Of a DNA stretch of 64,000 nt, positions 1-9,615 are shown in pieces. Numbering within the stretch: position 1 is the first letter of the stretch; every line of letters begins with the position of its first letter. Both the position numbers and the translations under genes were made by a program. The notes below the pieces were generated by a model that was not told where the DNA came from, searched no databases, and saw nothing but the letters and a program-made list of their open reading frames with translations. Source of the DNA: Verrucomicrobiales bacterium (GTDB taxonomy: Bacteria; Verrucomicrobiota; Verrucomicrobiia; Limisphaerales; UBA1100); the NCBI GenBank assembly GCA_005809105.1, contig SYLI01000027.1, positions 1-64,000 on the forward strand. Reading direction: 5' to 3'.

Positions 1-2036
1 CGCCGCACAATCTGGGCGAGGTGATTGACGCTGTCTGCGCGCAAATCGACGATCCGGACATCACCATCAAGGCGCTCATGAAGCGTCTCAAGGGGCCGGA
101 TTTTCCCACGGGTTGCACCGTGTGCGGACTGGCGCCCATCCAGCAATACTTCGAGACGGGCAGGGGATCGATCAAGGTCCGCGGCCGAGTGGGGGTTGAA
201 CAAGTCAAGGGCGGGCGCGAACAGCTCGTCATCACGGAGATCCCCTACAACGTCAACCGCGCTGTGTTGGTCGAGCGGATCGCTGACTTGGCCAATGAGA
301 AAGTGCTCCCCGAAGTCTCAGCCGTGCGGGATGAATCCGACGAGAACACCCGCGTGGTGGTGGAGCTCAAACGCGACGCCATCCCGAAGGTCGTCATCAA
401 CAATCTTTACAAGCACACCTCGCTGGAAACCAGCTTCAGCGTCAACATGCTGGCGATCGACCGCGGCCGGCCAAAGACCCTCGGGATCAAGGACCTCATC
501 AACCTCTACATCGAGCACCGGCGCGATGTGGTGATGCGCCGCACCCGGTTCGAGCTCAGGCGCGCCGAGGAGAGGGCCGAAGTGCTCGAGGGCTATCTCA
601 TCGCGCTCAGCCGGCTTGATGAATTTATCCGCATCATCCGCCAGTCCGCCAACCGCGACGAGGCGAGGGTAAAGCTCCTGGCCTTCGAATTCACCCGTGC
701 GCAGGTGGAGAAGCTCGGCATTCTCATCCGCAGCGACGCCCGCCTGAAGAATGGTCGCTACGAATTCAGCGAAGTCCAGGCCAACGCCATCCTCGACTTG
801 CGCCTCTATCAACTGACGGGGCTGGAGCAGGACAAGGTGCGAACGGAATACGGCGAGCTGGTCGCCCGCATCAAGGATCTGTTGGACATTCTGGCCCGTG
901 AAAAGCGCGTGCTGCAAATTATCAAGGATGAGCTGCAGGCCCTGAAAGCCAAGCACGCCACGGCGCGCCTCACCGAGCTGGCACCGGAGGAGGGCGAAAT
1001 GTCCATCGAGGACCTGATCGCCAACGAGGCGGTCATCATCACGCTGACCCACAGTGGCCTCATCAAGCGAACCAACCTCAACGCCTACCGGGCGCAGCGC
1101 CGCGGGGGCAAGGGCGTGCTTGGCATGGGCACGCGCAAAGCCCAGACCGAGACGGACCAGAATGATTTCATCGAGCACCTTTTCACCGCCAGCACCCACG
1201 ACTACCTGATGTTTTTCACCAACTCCGGCCGCGTCTATGTCGAGCGCGTGCACGAGGTGCCGGACATGGGGCGCGCCTCCCGTGGCCGGAGCATCGCAAA
1301 CCTGCTGGAGCTCAAGCATGGCGAGAAGATTGCCGCGCTCATCCGCGTGCAGTCGGTCACGGGCCCGAACAAGGAAGACCAGACTTGGGTGGCGCAGCAG
1401 TACATTTTCTTTGCCACGCGCGAGGGCACGGTGAAAAAGACGGCGCTCTCGGACTTTGCCAATGTGCGCCGGGGAGGCATCATCGCGATCAGCATCGATC
1501 CGGGCGACACGCTCATCGACGCAAAGCTGACGAGCGGACAGAATGATGTGGTGATCATCACCGGCACGGGGATGAGCATCCGCTTTCGAGAGGAGGACGT
1601 GCGCGACATGGGCCGCCCCGCCGCAGGCGTGCGCGGCATTCGTCTGGAGAAGGAGGATCACGTCGTCGCGCTGGCGGTGGCGGACAAGGACGCCACGCTC
1701 CTGGTTGCCGGGGAAAACGGCGTCGGCAAGCGCACGGGCTTTGAGGAGTATCGCGTGCAATCGCGCGGCGGCAAGGGCATCATCACGATGAAGACCACGG
1801 CCAAGACCGGCCGGGTGATTGGTGCGCTCACCGTCCATGACCAGGATGAGATCATGCTCATCACCGTGGGTGGACAAATGGTGCGGACGAAGGTCTCTGG
1901 AATCCGTGAGACGGGCCGCAACACGCAGGGCGTTCGGCTGGTCAATCTGGACGAGGGCGACCGGCTGCAGGACATCGCCCCGGTGATCTCCGAGCAAGAA
2001 GAGGAAGATTCAGGAGAGGCCGCGCCAGAGGCGTGA
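1..2036 (+). CDS. gyrA: DNA gyrase subunit A, 3' part (5' end outside window)
   Basis: The reading frame is open from base 3 and enters within the conserved PHNLGEV segment, so roughly the first quarter of GyrA, including the catalytic tyrosine region, lies upstream. What remains is the rest of the breakage-reunion domain, the long coiled-coil arm and the C-terminal beta-pinwheel that wraps DNA. A GyrA box (QRRGGKG) is encoded at 1095-1115, and a related QSRGGKG repeat follows later. The GyrA box separates gyrase from topoisomerase IV ParC. The tail is acidic (EQEEEDSGE), as in many GyrA proteins. GyrA works with GyrB in the cytoplasm to introduce negative supercoils. The stop codon at 2034-2036 abuts the stop of the convergent gene. 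Confidence 0.97.
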   Translation, partial: PHNLGEVIDAVCAQIDDPDITIKALMKRLKGPDFPTGCTVCGLAPIQQYFETGRGSIKVRGRVGVEQVKGGREQLVITEIPYNVNRAVLVERIADLANEKVLPEVSAVRDESDENTRVVVELKRDAIPKVVINNLYKHTSLETSFSVNMLAIDRGRPKTLGIKDLINLYIEHRRDVVMRRTRFELRRAEERAEVLEGYLIALSRLDEFIRIIRQSANRDEARVKLLAFEFTRAQVEKLGILIRSDARLKNGRYEFSEVQANAILDLRLYQLTGLEQDKVRTEYGELVARIKDLLDILAREKRVLQIIKDELQALKAKHATARLTELAPEEGEMSIEDLIANEAVIITLTHSGLIKRTNLNAYRAQRRGGKGVLGMGTRKAQTETDQNDFIEHLFTASTHDYLMFFTNSGRVYVERVHEVPDMGRASRGRSIANLLELKHGEKIAALIRVQSVTGPNKEDQTWVAQQYIFFATREGTVKKTALSDFANVRRGGIIAISIDPGDTLIDAKLTSGQNDVVIITGTGMSIRFREEDVRDMGRPAAGVRGIRLEKEDHVVALAVADKDATLLVAGENGVGKRTGFEEYRVQSRGGKGIITMKTTAKTGRVIGALTVHDQDEIMLITVGGQMVRTKVSGIRETGRNTQGVRLVNLDEGDRLQDIAPVISEQEEEDSGEAAPEA

Positions 2037-2957
2037 TCAGCAGCGGCCGTTGCAGCAACCGCTGGAAGCGGAAGTTTCCTGTATCGAGAGGGCGCTCTTC
2101 GTAGCCGGAATCGGCAGACTCGCGTTGGGTGGCTTGATGGCCTCGACCGTCACGGACCTAAATTCAATGTCTTTCACGATGCGCCAAGGCTCCTCCTTGC
2201 GACTCAGCAGGCGAACCGGTGAAAAGCCCGCCATGGTGAAGGCATTGAGAAACTCGTCCTCGCGGAAGGCGCCCGCAATGCAGCCGCTCCACAGTTCTGC
2301 GTCCTGCTGCAGTTCAGACGGAACCTCCTGGCTGCACACAATGTCAGAGATGACGGCGCGACCGCCGGGTTTGAGCACGCGGAAAAGTTCCCCAAACACC
2401 TGTCGTTTGGCGAGGGGATCCACGAGGTTGAGCACGCAATTGGAAACCACGACATCCACCGAGTCATTGCCAATCATGGGTTGCCGTGCGCGCAGTTGCG
2501 CCGCAATTTCCTCGGCGCGCAAATAGCCGGCCAGCCCGAGCAGGGGGTCACCCGACAGCGCGGCATCCAACGCCTCCAGGTCGAGCGCCAGATCTTGAAT
2601 CCGGCCTTTGCGAAAGCCGGTGTTGGCGTAGCCGATGTTTCGGGCAACTTGTGGGGCGTTGCGCCGCGCCAGAGCCAGCATGTCGTCGGACATGTCCACG
2701 CCGATGACACGCCCATGAGGGCCCACGATCTGGGAGGCGATGAAACACGCCTTTCCTGCGCCACTGCCAAGATCCAGAACGGCTTCTCCGGATTTGAGGT
2801 GCCGGCTGGGGTCGCCGCAACCGTAGTCGCGGTCGATCACCTCCTGCGGAATTGCCGCAAGCAGGCGTGGGGGATAATCCACCGCGCAGCAAAGCCCAGC
2901 ATCGGGGACTTGGGCGGCCTGTGCATAACGGGCCAGGACGGCCGATTCCATGCTCAT
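2037..2957 (-). CDS. arsM: ArsM-type SAM-dependent arsenite methyltransferase
   Basis: A 306-residue class I SAM methyltransferase. The SAM motif is VLDLGSGAGK, followed by the acidic GVDMSDDML. Cysteines match the three arsenite-binding cysteines known in ArsM: YGCGDP before the SAM motif, SNCVLNL in the middle, and SGCIAGA further on. There is also an N-terminal CC pair and a C-terminal cluster, SGCCNGRC. The likely role is stepwise methylation of As(III) for detoxification, inferred from the family and the cysteine placement. The ATG overlaps the stop of the upstream gene as ATGA, so translation is probably coupled. No arsR, arsenite pump or arsenate reductase gene is visible nearby, so an unrelated thiol or metalloid substrate cannot be excluded. 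Confidence 0.8.
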   Translation of the reverse strand: MSMESAVLARYAQAAQVPDAGLCCAVDYPPRLLAAIPQEVIDRDYGCGDPSRHLKSGEAVLDLGSGAGKACFIASQIVGPHGRVIGVDMSDDMLALARRNAPQVARNIGYANTGFRKGRIQDLALDLEALDAALSGDPLLGLAGYLRAEEIAAQLRARQPMIGNDSVDVVVSNCVLNLVDPLAKRQVFGELFRVLKPGGRAVISDIVCSQEVPSELQQDAELWSGCIAGAFREDEFLNAFTMAGFSPVRLLSRKEEPWRIVKDIEFRSVTVEAIKPPNASLPIPATKSALSIQETSASSGCCNGRC

Positions 2958-4111
2958 CGACCAATGCCCTTGCCGCGGTGAACGTAGCCTAAGGCGATGA
3001 TGCTATACGCGGTCGTCAGCGGCTTTTCCTTCTCCATCCAGCGGGGGTTTTCATTCTGCCATGAACCATCATCCTTCTGGAGCTTAAGAAGCTGCATCGC
3101 CAGATCGCGCCGCCAGTTGATTTTCTTGCCGGCCGCCGTCACGAGTTCGTCAACCCCCTGCACGCTCAGGGCCTTGGCCATGAGATAATAATAGTAGTAA
3201 AGCCCTTGGGCGCCGACGCCGGGGTTTTCCTCCAGAGTGTAGTTGTCGCCGAGCCACTTGCTGACGGCCTGGATGCGCGGATCGTCCTTCTTGAGTTGGG
3301 CGTAGGAGTAACTCAGCAACCCGGCGTAGCTGATCGAGCCGTAGCTGCGCAGCGACTTGCGGCCCGTCTTGGAATCCACAACCTCGCCCGCCATGCTGTG
3401 GCCCGGGAAATAAATGAAGCCGCCCTTCTGTTTGGGGTCCTCACTGGCCCACGGCTGCTTGTTGTGGCTGGGAAGGTTTTGGCAGTTCTGGATGAACTGG
3501 ATTGCCGCAGCCCAGTTCAGGTCTTTGACATCGGGCGAGTCGGCAACCAGGTGGCGTGAGTAATAGATCGCTTCCAGCGCCGTGAGCGTATTGTTCAGGT
3601 CTGAGTGCGGGTAGGTCTTGCCGTAGCCAATGCCGCCGTCGAGCGGATTGTCCGTCTCGCCTTTTTTGTCCAAGTCCCACTGTTCCTTGACCAGATAGGC
3701 GCGGGCACCCTTCACGGCCGCATGATACTGCGGGTCGTTGGCCGCCAGGAGTGCCATCATGGCGATGGCGGTGTTGTAGTTGGCCAGACCCTTTCCCGAA
3801 TGAATGCTGCCATCCTTCTGGACCTGCTTTAATAGAAAAGCGTAACCCGCCTTCACCCACGCGGGCTGCGCCTTCGGTGCACCGGGGTTGCTTTGGTGGG
3901 CCAGCAATGCAAGGGCCGTGACGGCGGGAAGGTCGGCGTTCATCCAGAAACCGCCCGCGTCCTGATTCTTCTCCAGCCAAGTCAGCCCCTTGTTGATGGC
4001 GCGCTGGATTTCGTTTTGGTAGGAGAGATCCGCGTCGCCCGCATTCTGCGCAACGGCGCCGGTGGCGCCCAGCCATGCGGCTAGTGTGAGGGTCAATGTG
4101 ATGGATTTCAT
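2954..4111 (-). CDS. Secreted prenyltransferase/squalene-oxidase-repeat protein (terpene-cyclase fold)
   Basis: About 385 residues from the ATG at 4111. This start gives a clean signal peptide (MKSITLTLTLAAWLGATGAVAQ); the frame is open further upstream, but that part lacks signal character. The body consists of alpha/alpha-barrel repeats such as GLTWLEKNQDAGGFW, LLKQVQKDGSIHSG and LLKLQKDDGSW, as in squalene-hopene cyclase and prenyltransferase repeats. The acidic DxDD motif that protonates squalene is not visible; the comparable place reads SDLNNTLTALEAI. Export plus loss of that motif argues against a true cyclase. Such secreted repeat proteins are frequent in Verrucomicrobiota and Planctomycetes, with unknown function. 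It is the middle gene of a three-gene minus-strand operon. Confidence 0.75.
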   Translation of the reverse strand: MKSITLTLTLAAWLGATGAVAQNAGDADLSYQNEIQRAINKGLTWLEKNQDAGGFWMNADLPAVTALALLAHQSNPGAPKAQPAWVKAGYAFLLKQVQKDGSIHSGKGLANYNTAIAMMALLAANDPQYHAAVKGARAYLVKEQWDLDKKGETDNPLDGGIGYGKTYPHSDLNNTLTALEAIYYSRHLVADSPDVKDLNWAAAIQFIQNCQNLPSHNKQPWASEDPKQKGGFIYFPGHSMAGEVVDSKTGRKSLRSYGSISYAGLLSYSYAQLKKDDPRIQAVSKWLGDNYTLEENPGVGAQGLYYYYYLMAKALSVQGVDELVTAAGKKINWRRDLAMQLLKLQKDDGSWQNENPRWMEKEKPLTTAYSIIALGYVHRGKGIGR

Positions 4112-4134
4112 ATGCTCTTGGGTTGGAGGATAGG

Positions 4135-4875
4135 CTATTTCCCATCCCCGGGTTTCTTCACAGGGGTCAAAGGCTTGTTTGGCAGAAGGCGAATGGAAAG
4201 CGTGGCCGGACTGTCCAGCGCGGGCAGGCCGGCCTTGATGGGGGACCAATTCTCATCATCCACGCGGCCCGGCCTTGGATTGTTGATGAGTGCGGCAGGG
4301 TCGGTGATGAGCGAGACGATGCTGCCGTCGCGTGCAGCCAGGAACTGGCCCTCAAAGATCATCGAGCCGTTGTACACGAAGGGCCCCGCCTCCATGGCCT
4401 TCTTGGCGCGGCCGTCGCGCACAAACTGCTCAATGGGCGCGCTCTGCGTCTTGCCGCCGGCCACCCACTGCAGGCGGATTTCAACCTGCTCGCCAGCGAT
4501 GGTCTCGCGGGGGTCTTCCGGAACGGGCTTGCCTTGGGCGCCCTTGGCGTTGAGCAGCAAAAGAGCCACTTGGATGTGCAGCGGATCGGCATCGGTGCGC
4601 AGCAGGCTTTCATGGGCTTTACCCTTGGGAGTCACCACGATGTATTCCATCGGGCCTGCGTGCATGTTGATAAAAACGGGAAAGGAGATGGCCCGCTCAT
4701 TCTTGAGAATGGTCACCTTGCCCGCTTGCAGCACGCCCGGGCGAATCTCCTTTATCTCTGGCGGCGCGGCCGACGTCGCACCGCCCAGGCCGGCTTTGTC
4801 CTGTGCGCCGGAAACCATCGCCAAGAGCACTGCCAGCGTTCCCCATGCGCGTCTTTGGCTCGCCCGTGGCTTCAT
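4135..4875 (-). CDS. Secreted YdjY-domain protein
   Basis: About 246 residues from the ATG at 4875; an in-frame TTG lies two codons upstream. The N-terminus looks like a signal peptide (RRAWGTLAVLLAMVSGAQ). The body has features I associate with YdjY-domain proteins: an opening beta segment ISFPVFINMHAGPMEYIVV, then KGKAHESLLRTDADP and HIQVALLLL. The function of the family is not established. It is the first gene of a minus-strand operon, 23 bases ahead of the terpene-cyclase-fold gene. It is divergent from the alpha-glucan phosphorylase gene across about 90 bases, which must hold both promoters. Confidence 0.7.
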   Translation of the reverse strand: MKPRASQRRAWGTLAVLLAMVSGAQDKAGLGGATSAAPPEIKEIRPGVLQAGKVTILKNERAISFPVFINMHAGPMEYIVVTPKGKAHESLLRTDADPLHIQVALLLLNAKGAQGKPVPEDPRETIAGEQVEIRLQWVAGGKTQSAPIEQFVRDGRAKKAMEAGPFVYNGSMIFEGQFLAARDGSIVSLITDPAALINNPRPGRVDDENWSPIKAGLPALDSPATLSIRLLPNKPLTPVKKPGDGK

Positions 4876-4964
4876 CACCAAGACAGGATAATCAGCCCGC
4901 GCAAAAAATCCACTTGGATTTTGACCGGTTCACCCCTAGTTTCCGGCGCATTCCCCGGCTTTGC

Positions 4965-7130
4965 ATGCACACGCACCCGTCTGAAACAGTGGAGATGATC
5001 AAGGGGCTGCGGGCCCTGGCGCAAAACATCTGGTGGACATGGAACCAGTCGGCGCACGACATCTTTGCCGACCTCGCCCCCCGCACGTGGCACCTGCACC
5101 ATCACAACCCGGTCGCGGTGCTCAACGAGATGAGCGACGCGGAGCTTCGCGTGCGCCTCTTCGAGCCCGACTTGGCGCGATCGGTGCGCGCCGTGCTGGC
5201 AGAGTTTAACGCCTACATCAATGCTCCCTCCACTTGGGTGTCGCGTCACATGCCCGCGCTGGCCCAATCGGAGATTGCCTACTTCTCGGCAGAATTTGGC
5301 CTGCATGAAATCCTTCCCATCGCCGCCGGCGGGCTGGGCGTGCTGGCGGGCGACCACGCCAAGGCGGCCAGCGATCTTGGGCTCAAGTTCATCGGCATCT
5401 CCCTGTTCTACCGCGAGGGCTATTTCCACCAGTCCATCAATCACGACAATTGGCAGGCCGAGTCCTACACTCCCCTCAAGCCCCAGAACCTGCCGATGGA
5501 TCTGGTGCTCGATCCGCTGGGCAAGCCCGTCATCTGCTCCATCGAGCTGCCCATCGGCACCGTTCATTTCTGCGCGTGGCGCGTCAATGTCGGGCGTTGC
5601 CCCATTTATCTGCTGGACGCGGACCTGGTGGACATTCCCGGTGCCCCGCAAAACCCGCCACAGGCCCGCGACCTGACCTTGCGTGTTTACGGAGGCGATA
5701 CCACCACGCGCATCATGCAGGAAATCGTGCTGGGCATTGGCGGGGTGCGCCTGCTGCGAAAGCTCGGGCATGTGCCCGAAGTCTTCCACATGAACGAAGG
5801 TCATGCGGCCTTTCTGACGCTGGAGTTGACGCGCGAAAAGATGGCGGAGGGGATGCGCATGGCTGACGCGCTGGCGGCCACGCGATCGGAGTGCATCTTC
5901 ACCACGCACACGCCGGTGCCTGCGGGCCACGACCGTTTTGCCAGCGAGCTCATCAGCTACGCTCTGGGCCGGATGGAGAAGGATCTTAAAATCTCTCACG
6001 CCGAGATGATGGCGCTGGGGCAGGAAGACCGGACTCAACCCGACAGCCCGTTTTGCATGACGGTCCTTGCACTCAACGCCTCGCGCTCGGCCAATGGTGT
6101 CAGCGAGCTGCACGGCAAGGTGAGTCGGCAAATGTGGCAGAAGCTTTATCCGGGCAGGAGCGAGAACGACGTGCCCATTGGCCACATCACGAATGGCATT
6201 CATTTGCTGGGTTGGATGAAAGCCTCGGCGCGCCAGTTCTGGGTGGGGCACTTGGGCAAGGTGGCCGGCGAACTTTCCAACGGCGACCAGTTTTATGAGC
6301 GCATCAATCACCCGGACTTCTGGAAGCGCATCGAGGACGAGCACTTTGTGTCTGACGAAGAGCTCTGGGCCATGCGCTACCGGTTGCGGCGCGAGCTCAT
6401 CGAATTTGCGCGCGTGCGCATGGTTCATGCTTCGGTCAATCCCGTGGACGCAGCGCACTATGACAAGGTGCTCAGCGTGGACGCGCTGACCATCGGTTTT
6501 GCGCGCCGGTTTGCCACCTACAAGCGCGCCCCGCTGATCTTTGACCGGTTTGACGACATCGTGCGGCTGGCCAAGAACACCGAGCGCCCCGTGCAGTTCA
6601 TCTTTGCGGGCAAGGCGCATCCCGCCGACAACGAAGGCAAGAAATTCATCCAGAAAATCATCCACCTAAGCGAGCACTCCTACCTTCACGGCAGCCTTGT
6701 CTTTGTTGAGAACTACGACATCCATGTCGCCCGCCATCTGGTGGCTGGCTGCGATGTGTGGCTCAACAACCCGCGCCGCCCCTTGGAGGCCAGCGGCACC
6801 AGCGGCATGAAAGCGCTTTGCCACGGATGCCTCAACTTCTCCATCCTCGACGGCTGGTGGCGCGAAGGCTTTGACGGCGAGAACGGATTTGGCATTGGTG
6901 ACGATTCCCACCCCGACGATGTGGCTGAACAAGACCGTCGCGACAGTGACAATCTCTACCGCGCCCTTTCCGAGGAGATCATTCCCGCGTTCTACAACCG
7001 CGACGCACAGGGTATCCCCCGCCAATGGCTGCGCCGTGTGCGCCGCTCCATCGCCTCGATGACGGCCCAGTACTCCACCTGGCGCATGGTGCAGGACTAC
7101 GCCCGCAAGTATTACCTGCCGCCGGCCTAG
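4965..7130 (+). CDS. glgP: Alpha-glucan phosphorylase (DUF3417-containing GlgP type)
   Basis: A 721-residue cytosolic enzyme releasing glucose-1-phosphate from glycogen-like alpha-1,4-glucans. The ATG at 4965 is chosen because the N-terminal DUF3417 region (ALAQNIWWTWNQSAHDIF) follows directly; the open frame further upstream runs antisense through the YdjY gene. The active-site stretch EASGTSGMKA carries the PLP-binding lysine, about residue 616. It corresponds to EASGTGNMK in classical glycogen phosphorylase, and the divergent SGMK form is typical of this branch. Other conserved parts are EFGLHEILPIAAGGLGVLAG and FHMNEGHAAF. It is probably the first gene of a unit continuing into rlmN. No other glycogen genes are nearby. 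Confidence 0.93.
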   Translation: MHTHPSETVEMIKGLRALAQNIWWTWNQSAHDIFADLAPRTWHLHHHNPVAVLNEMSDAELRVRLFEPDLARSVRAVLAEFNAYINAPSTWVSRHMPALAQSEIAYFSAEFGLHEILPIAAGGLGVLAGDHAKAASDLGLKFIGISLFYREGYFHQSINHDNWQAESYTPLKPQNLPMDLVLDPLGKPVICSIELPIGTVHFCAWRVNVGRCPIYLLDADLVDIPGAPQNPPQARDLTLRVYGGDTTTRIMQEIVLGIGGVRLLRKLGHVPEVFHMNEGHAAFLTLELTREKMAEGMRMADALAATRSECIFTTHTPVPAGHDRFASELISYALGRMEKDLKISHAEMMALGQEDRTQPDSPFCMTVLALNASRSANGVSELHGKVSRQMWQKLYPGRSENDVPIGHITNGIHLLGWMKASARQFWVGHLGKVAGELSNGDQFYERINHPDFWKRIEDEHFVSDEELWAMRYRLRRELIEFARVRMVHASVNPVDAAHYDKVLSVDALTIGFARRFATYKRAPLIFDRFDDIVRLAKNTERPVQFIFAGKAHPADNEGKKFIQKIIHLSEHSYLHGSLVFVENYDIHVARHLVAGCDVWLNNPRRPLEASGTSGMKALCHGCLNFSILDGWWREGFDGENGFGIGDDSHPDDVAEQDRRDSDNLYRALSEEIIPAFYNRDAQGIPRQWLRRVRRSIASMTAQYSTWRMVQDYARKYYLPPA

Positions 7131-7171
7131 CAGCACTTTCCAGATTTCCGCAATTGGGCTATCCTCCCGGT

Positions 7172-8269
7172 ATGCGACTAGTGCCACTTGCTGGCCAGAC
7201 CCGCGCTTTGCTGCGCGAGTGGATGGCGGCCCAAAACCAGCCCGCCTTCCGTGCCGACCAAGTGTTGGCAGGATTGCACACCCGTCATGAGGCCGGCTGG
7301 GAGGGTCTGCGCGAACTTCCTGCCGTCCTGCGCGATCTCATGCGGCAACACTTTGCATTCTCCACGCTGAGTCTGGCGCGCCAGCAGGGAAGCCAGGACT
7401 CCACGCGCAAATTTCTCTGGAGGATGGCCGATGGGGCGCTCATCGAAAGCGTGCTTATTCCCGCAAGCCCCGCCCTCTATGGTGAGGGCAGCGACCGGCA
7501 CACGCTCTGCGTCTCCACTCAGGTGGGCTGCGCGTATGGATGTCGGTTTTGTGCGAGCGGGCTTGAAGGCTGGAAGCGCCATCTGGAGCCTTCGGAGATT
7601 GTGGAGCAGGTGCTGGCGGTGGAACGGCTGCACCGCTCCGAGCATCCCCGTTCAGAGCGGCGCCTCATCAACAACCTGGTCATCATGGGCATGGGCGAGC
7701 CTCTCGCCAATTACGTGAACCTGATGGCCGCGTTGGAGGTGCTCAACGCTGCTTGGGGTGGCAACATCGGCGCGCGAAAGATCACCATCTCCACCAGCGG
7801 ATTGGTGCCTCAGATTCGCATGCTGGCCGATCAGCCCTGGCAGTTCCGGCTGGCGCTTTCGTTGCATGGCGCCACCGACGTGGTGCGTAGTCGCATCATG
7901 CCCATCAATCGCAAGTATCCGCTGGCGGAACTGGTGGAGGCCGCGGCCTATTACCAGACTCGCAAGAAGGGCATGATCACTCTGGAGTACATCCTGATGG
8001 CGGGCGTCAACGACATGCCCGATCAGGTGGCGCCGCTGGCCAGGATCGCCCAGCGGCTCCGTGCCAAGGTGAATCTCATTCCATACAACACCGTGGAGGG
8101 GCTGACATGGCAGCGCCCTGCTCCCGATATTTCGCGGCGCTTCCACCAGCTCCTGCTCAAAGAGGGGGTGGCCGCCACGTTGCGCCACGAGAAGGGGCAC
8201 GACATCGACGCCGCCTGCGGCCAGCTGCGTCTGCGAGCCGAAAAGGAAATTGCGGCCGCCCTGTCCTGA
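7172..8269 (+). CDS. rlmN: 23S rRNA (adenine-2503-C2) / tRNA(adenine-37) methyltransferase RlmN
   Basis: A 365-residue radical SAM enzyme that methylates A2503 of 23S rRNA and, in some bacteria, A37 of certain tRNAs. The Fe-S motif CxxxCxxC is seen as CAYGCRFC (first Cys about residue 120), just after LCVSTQVG. A C-terminal cysteine in DIDAACGQL matches the methyl-carrying catalytic cysteine of the family. NNLVIMGMGEPLANY and the SLHGATD segment are also diagnostic. The ATG at 7172 is preferred because upstream in-frame codons overlap the phosphorylase gene in another frame and do not look like RlmN. hisH follows after 15 bases. Confidence 0.95.
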   Translation: MRLVPLAGQTRALLREWMAAQNQPAFRADQVLAGLHTRHEAGWEGLRELPAVLRDLMRQHFAFSTLSLARQQGSQDSTRKFLWRMADGALIESVLIPASPALYGEGSDRHTLCVSTQVGCAYGCRFCASGLEGWKRHLEPSEIVEQVLAVERLHRSEHPRSERRLINNLVIMGMGEPLANYVNLMAALEVLNAAWGGNIGARKITISTSGLVPQIRMLADQPWQFRLALSLHGATDVVRSRIMPINRKYPLAELVEAAAYYQTRKKGMITLEYILMAGVNDMPDQVAPLARIAQRLRAKVNLIPYNTVEGLTWQRPAPDISRRFHQLLLKEGVAATLRHEKGHDIDAACGQLRLRAEKEIAAALS

Positions 8270-8284
8270 TCCTACGCTCGCGCG

Positions 8285-8902
8285 GTGATTGCGCTTTTGG
8301 ATTACGGCGCGGGCAACATCCGCAGCGTTCAGAAGGCGCTGGAGCGAGCCGGCGCCCAAGTGCAGTTGGTCCGCGACCCCGGCCAGTTGCGCGGTGCAGC
8401 GGCGGCGGTGTTGCCCGGCGTCGGCGCCTTTGACGATTGCATCCACTCGATGCAGCGGCAGGAGCTCTTCCATGCCGCGCTGCAATTTATCCAGACCGGG
8501 AAACCCTTCCTGGGGATCTGCGTGGGCTATCAGGCGCTCTTTGAACGCAGCGAAGAGTTCAACAGTTGCGCCGCCGGGCTTGGGCTTTTCACCGGGCGCG
8601 TGGTTCGATTTGCCGGTGGCCACCTCAAGGTGCCGCACATTGGATGGAACCAGGTGGAGGTGCTGCGGCCGGGTTGCCCGGTGTTAAAGGGCATTGAGTC
8701 GGGAGCCTATTTCTACTTCGTCCACAGCTATTTCCCGCAGCCGCAAGACCCCACGCTGGCCCTGACGCGCACCACCTACGGCGCGACTTTTGCCTCCGCC
8801 ATCTGGAAGGATAACGTGTTTGCGACGCAGTTCCATCCCGAGAAGAGCCAGCAAACCGGACTGCGTCTTCTGGAGAACTTTGTCGCGCTCAGCCGCGGGT
8901 GA
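8285..8902 (+). CDS. hisH: Imidazole glycerol phosphate synthase, glutaminase subunit
   Basis: A 205-residue class I glutamine amidotransferase. It supplies ammonia to HisF in the fifth step of histidine synthesis. Visible features are the N-terminal [10 protein letters not shown], the nucleophile cysteine in [12 protein letters not shown], and the catalytic His/Glu in TQFHPEKSQ near the C-terminus. The start is GTG, 15 bases after the rlmN stop. The partner hisF is not in the window; hisG lies 6.6 kb away, so the histidine genes are dispersed here. Confidence 0.94.
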   Translation: MIALLDYGAGNIRSVQKALERAGAQVQLVRDPGQLRGAAAAVLPGVGAFDDCIHSMQRQELFHAALQFIQTGKPFLGICVGYQALFERSEEFNSCAAGLGLFTGRVVRFAGGHLKVPHIGWNQVEVLRPGCPVLKGIESGAYFYFVHSYFPQPQDPTLALTRTTYGATFASAIWKDNVFATQFHPEKSQQTGLRLLENFVALSRG

Positions 8903-8969
8903 CATCCCTCATCGGGCTTGTGTGCCCCCAAGTCCATTGGTATCGTCGCGCCCCAACGCAACACTCGTT

Positions 8970-9599
<630 letters not shown>

Positions 9600-9615
9600 G
9601 CGCCCGCTTTGCGGA

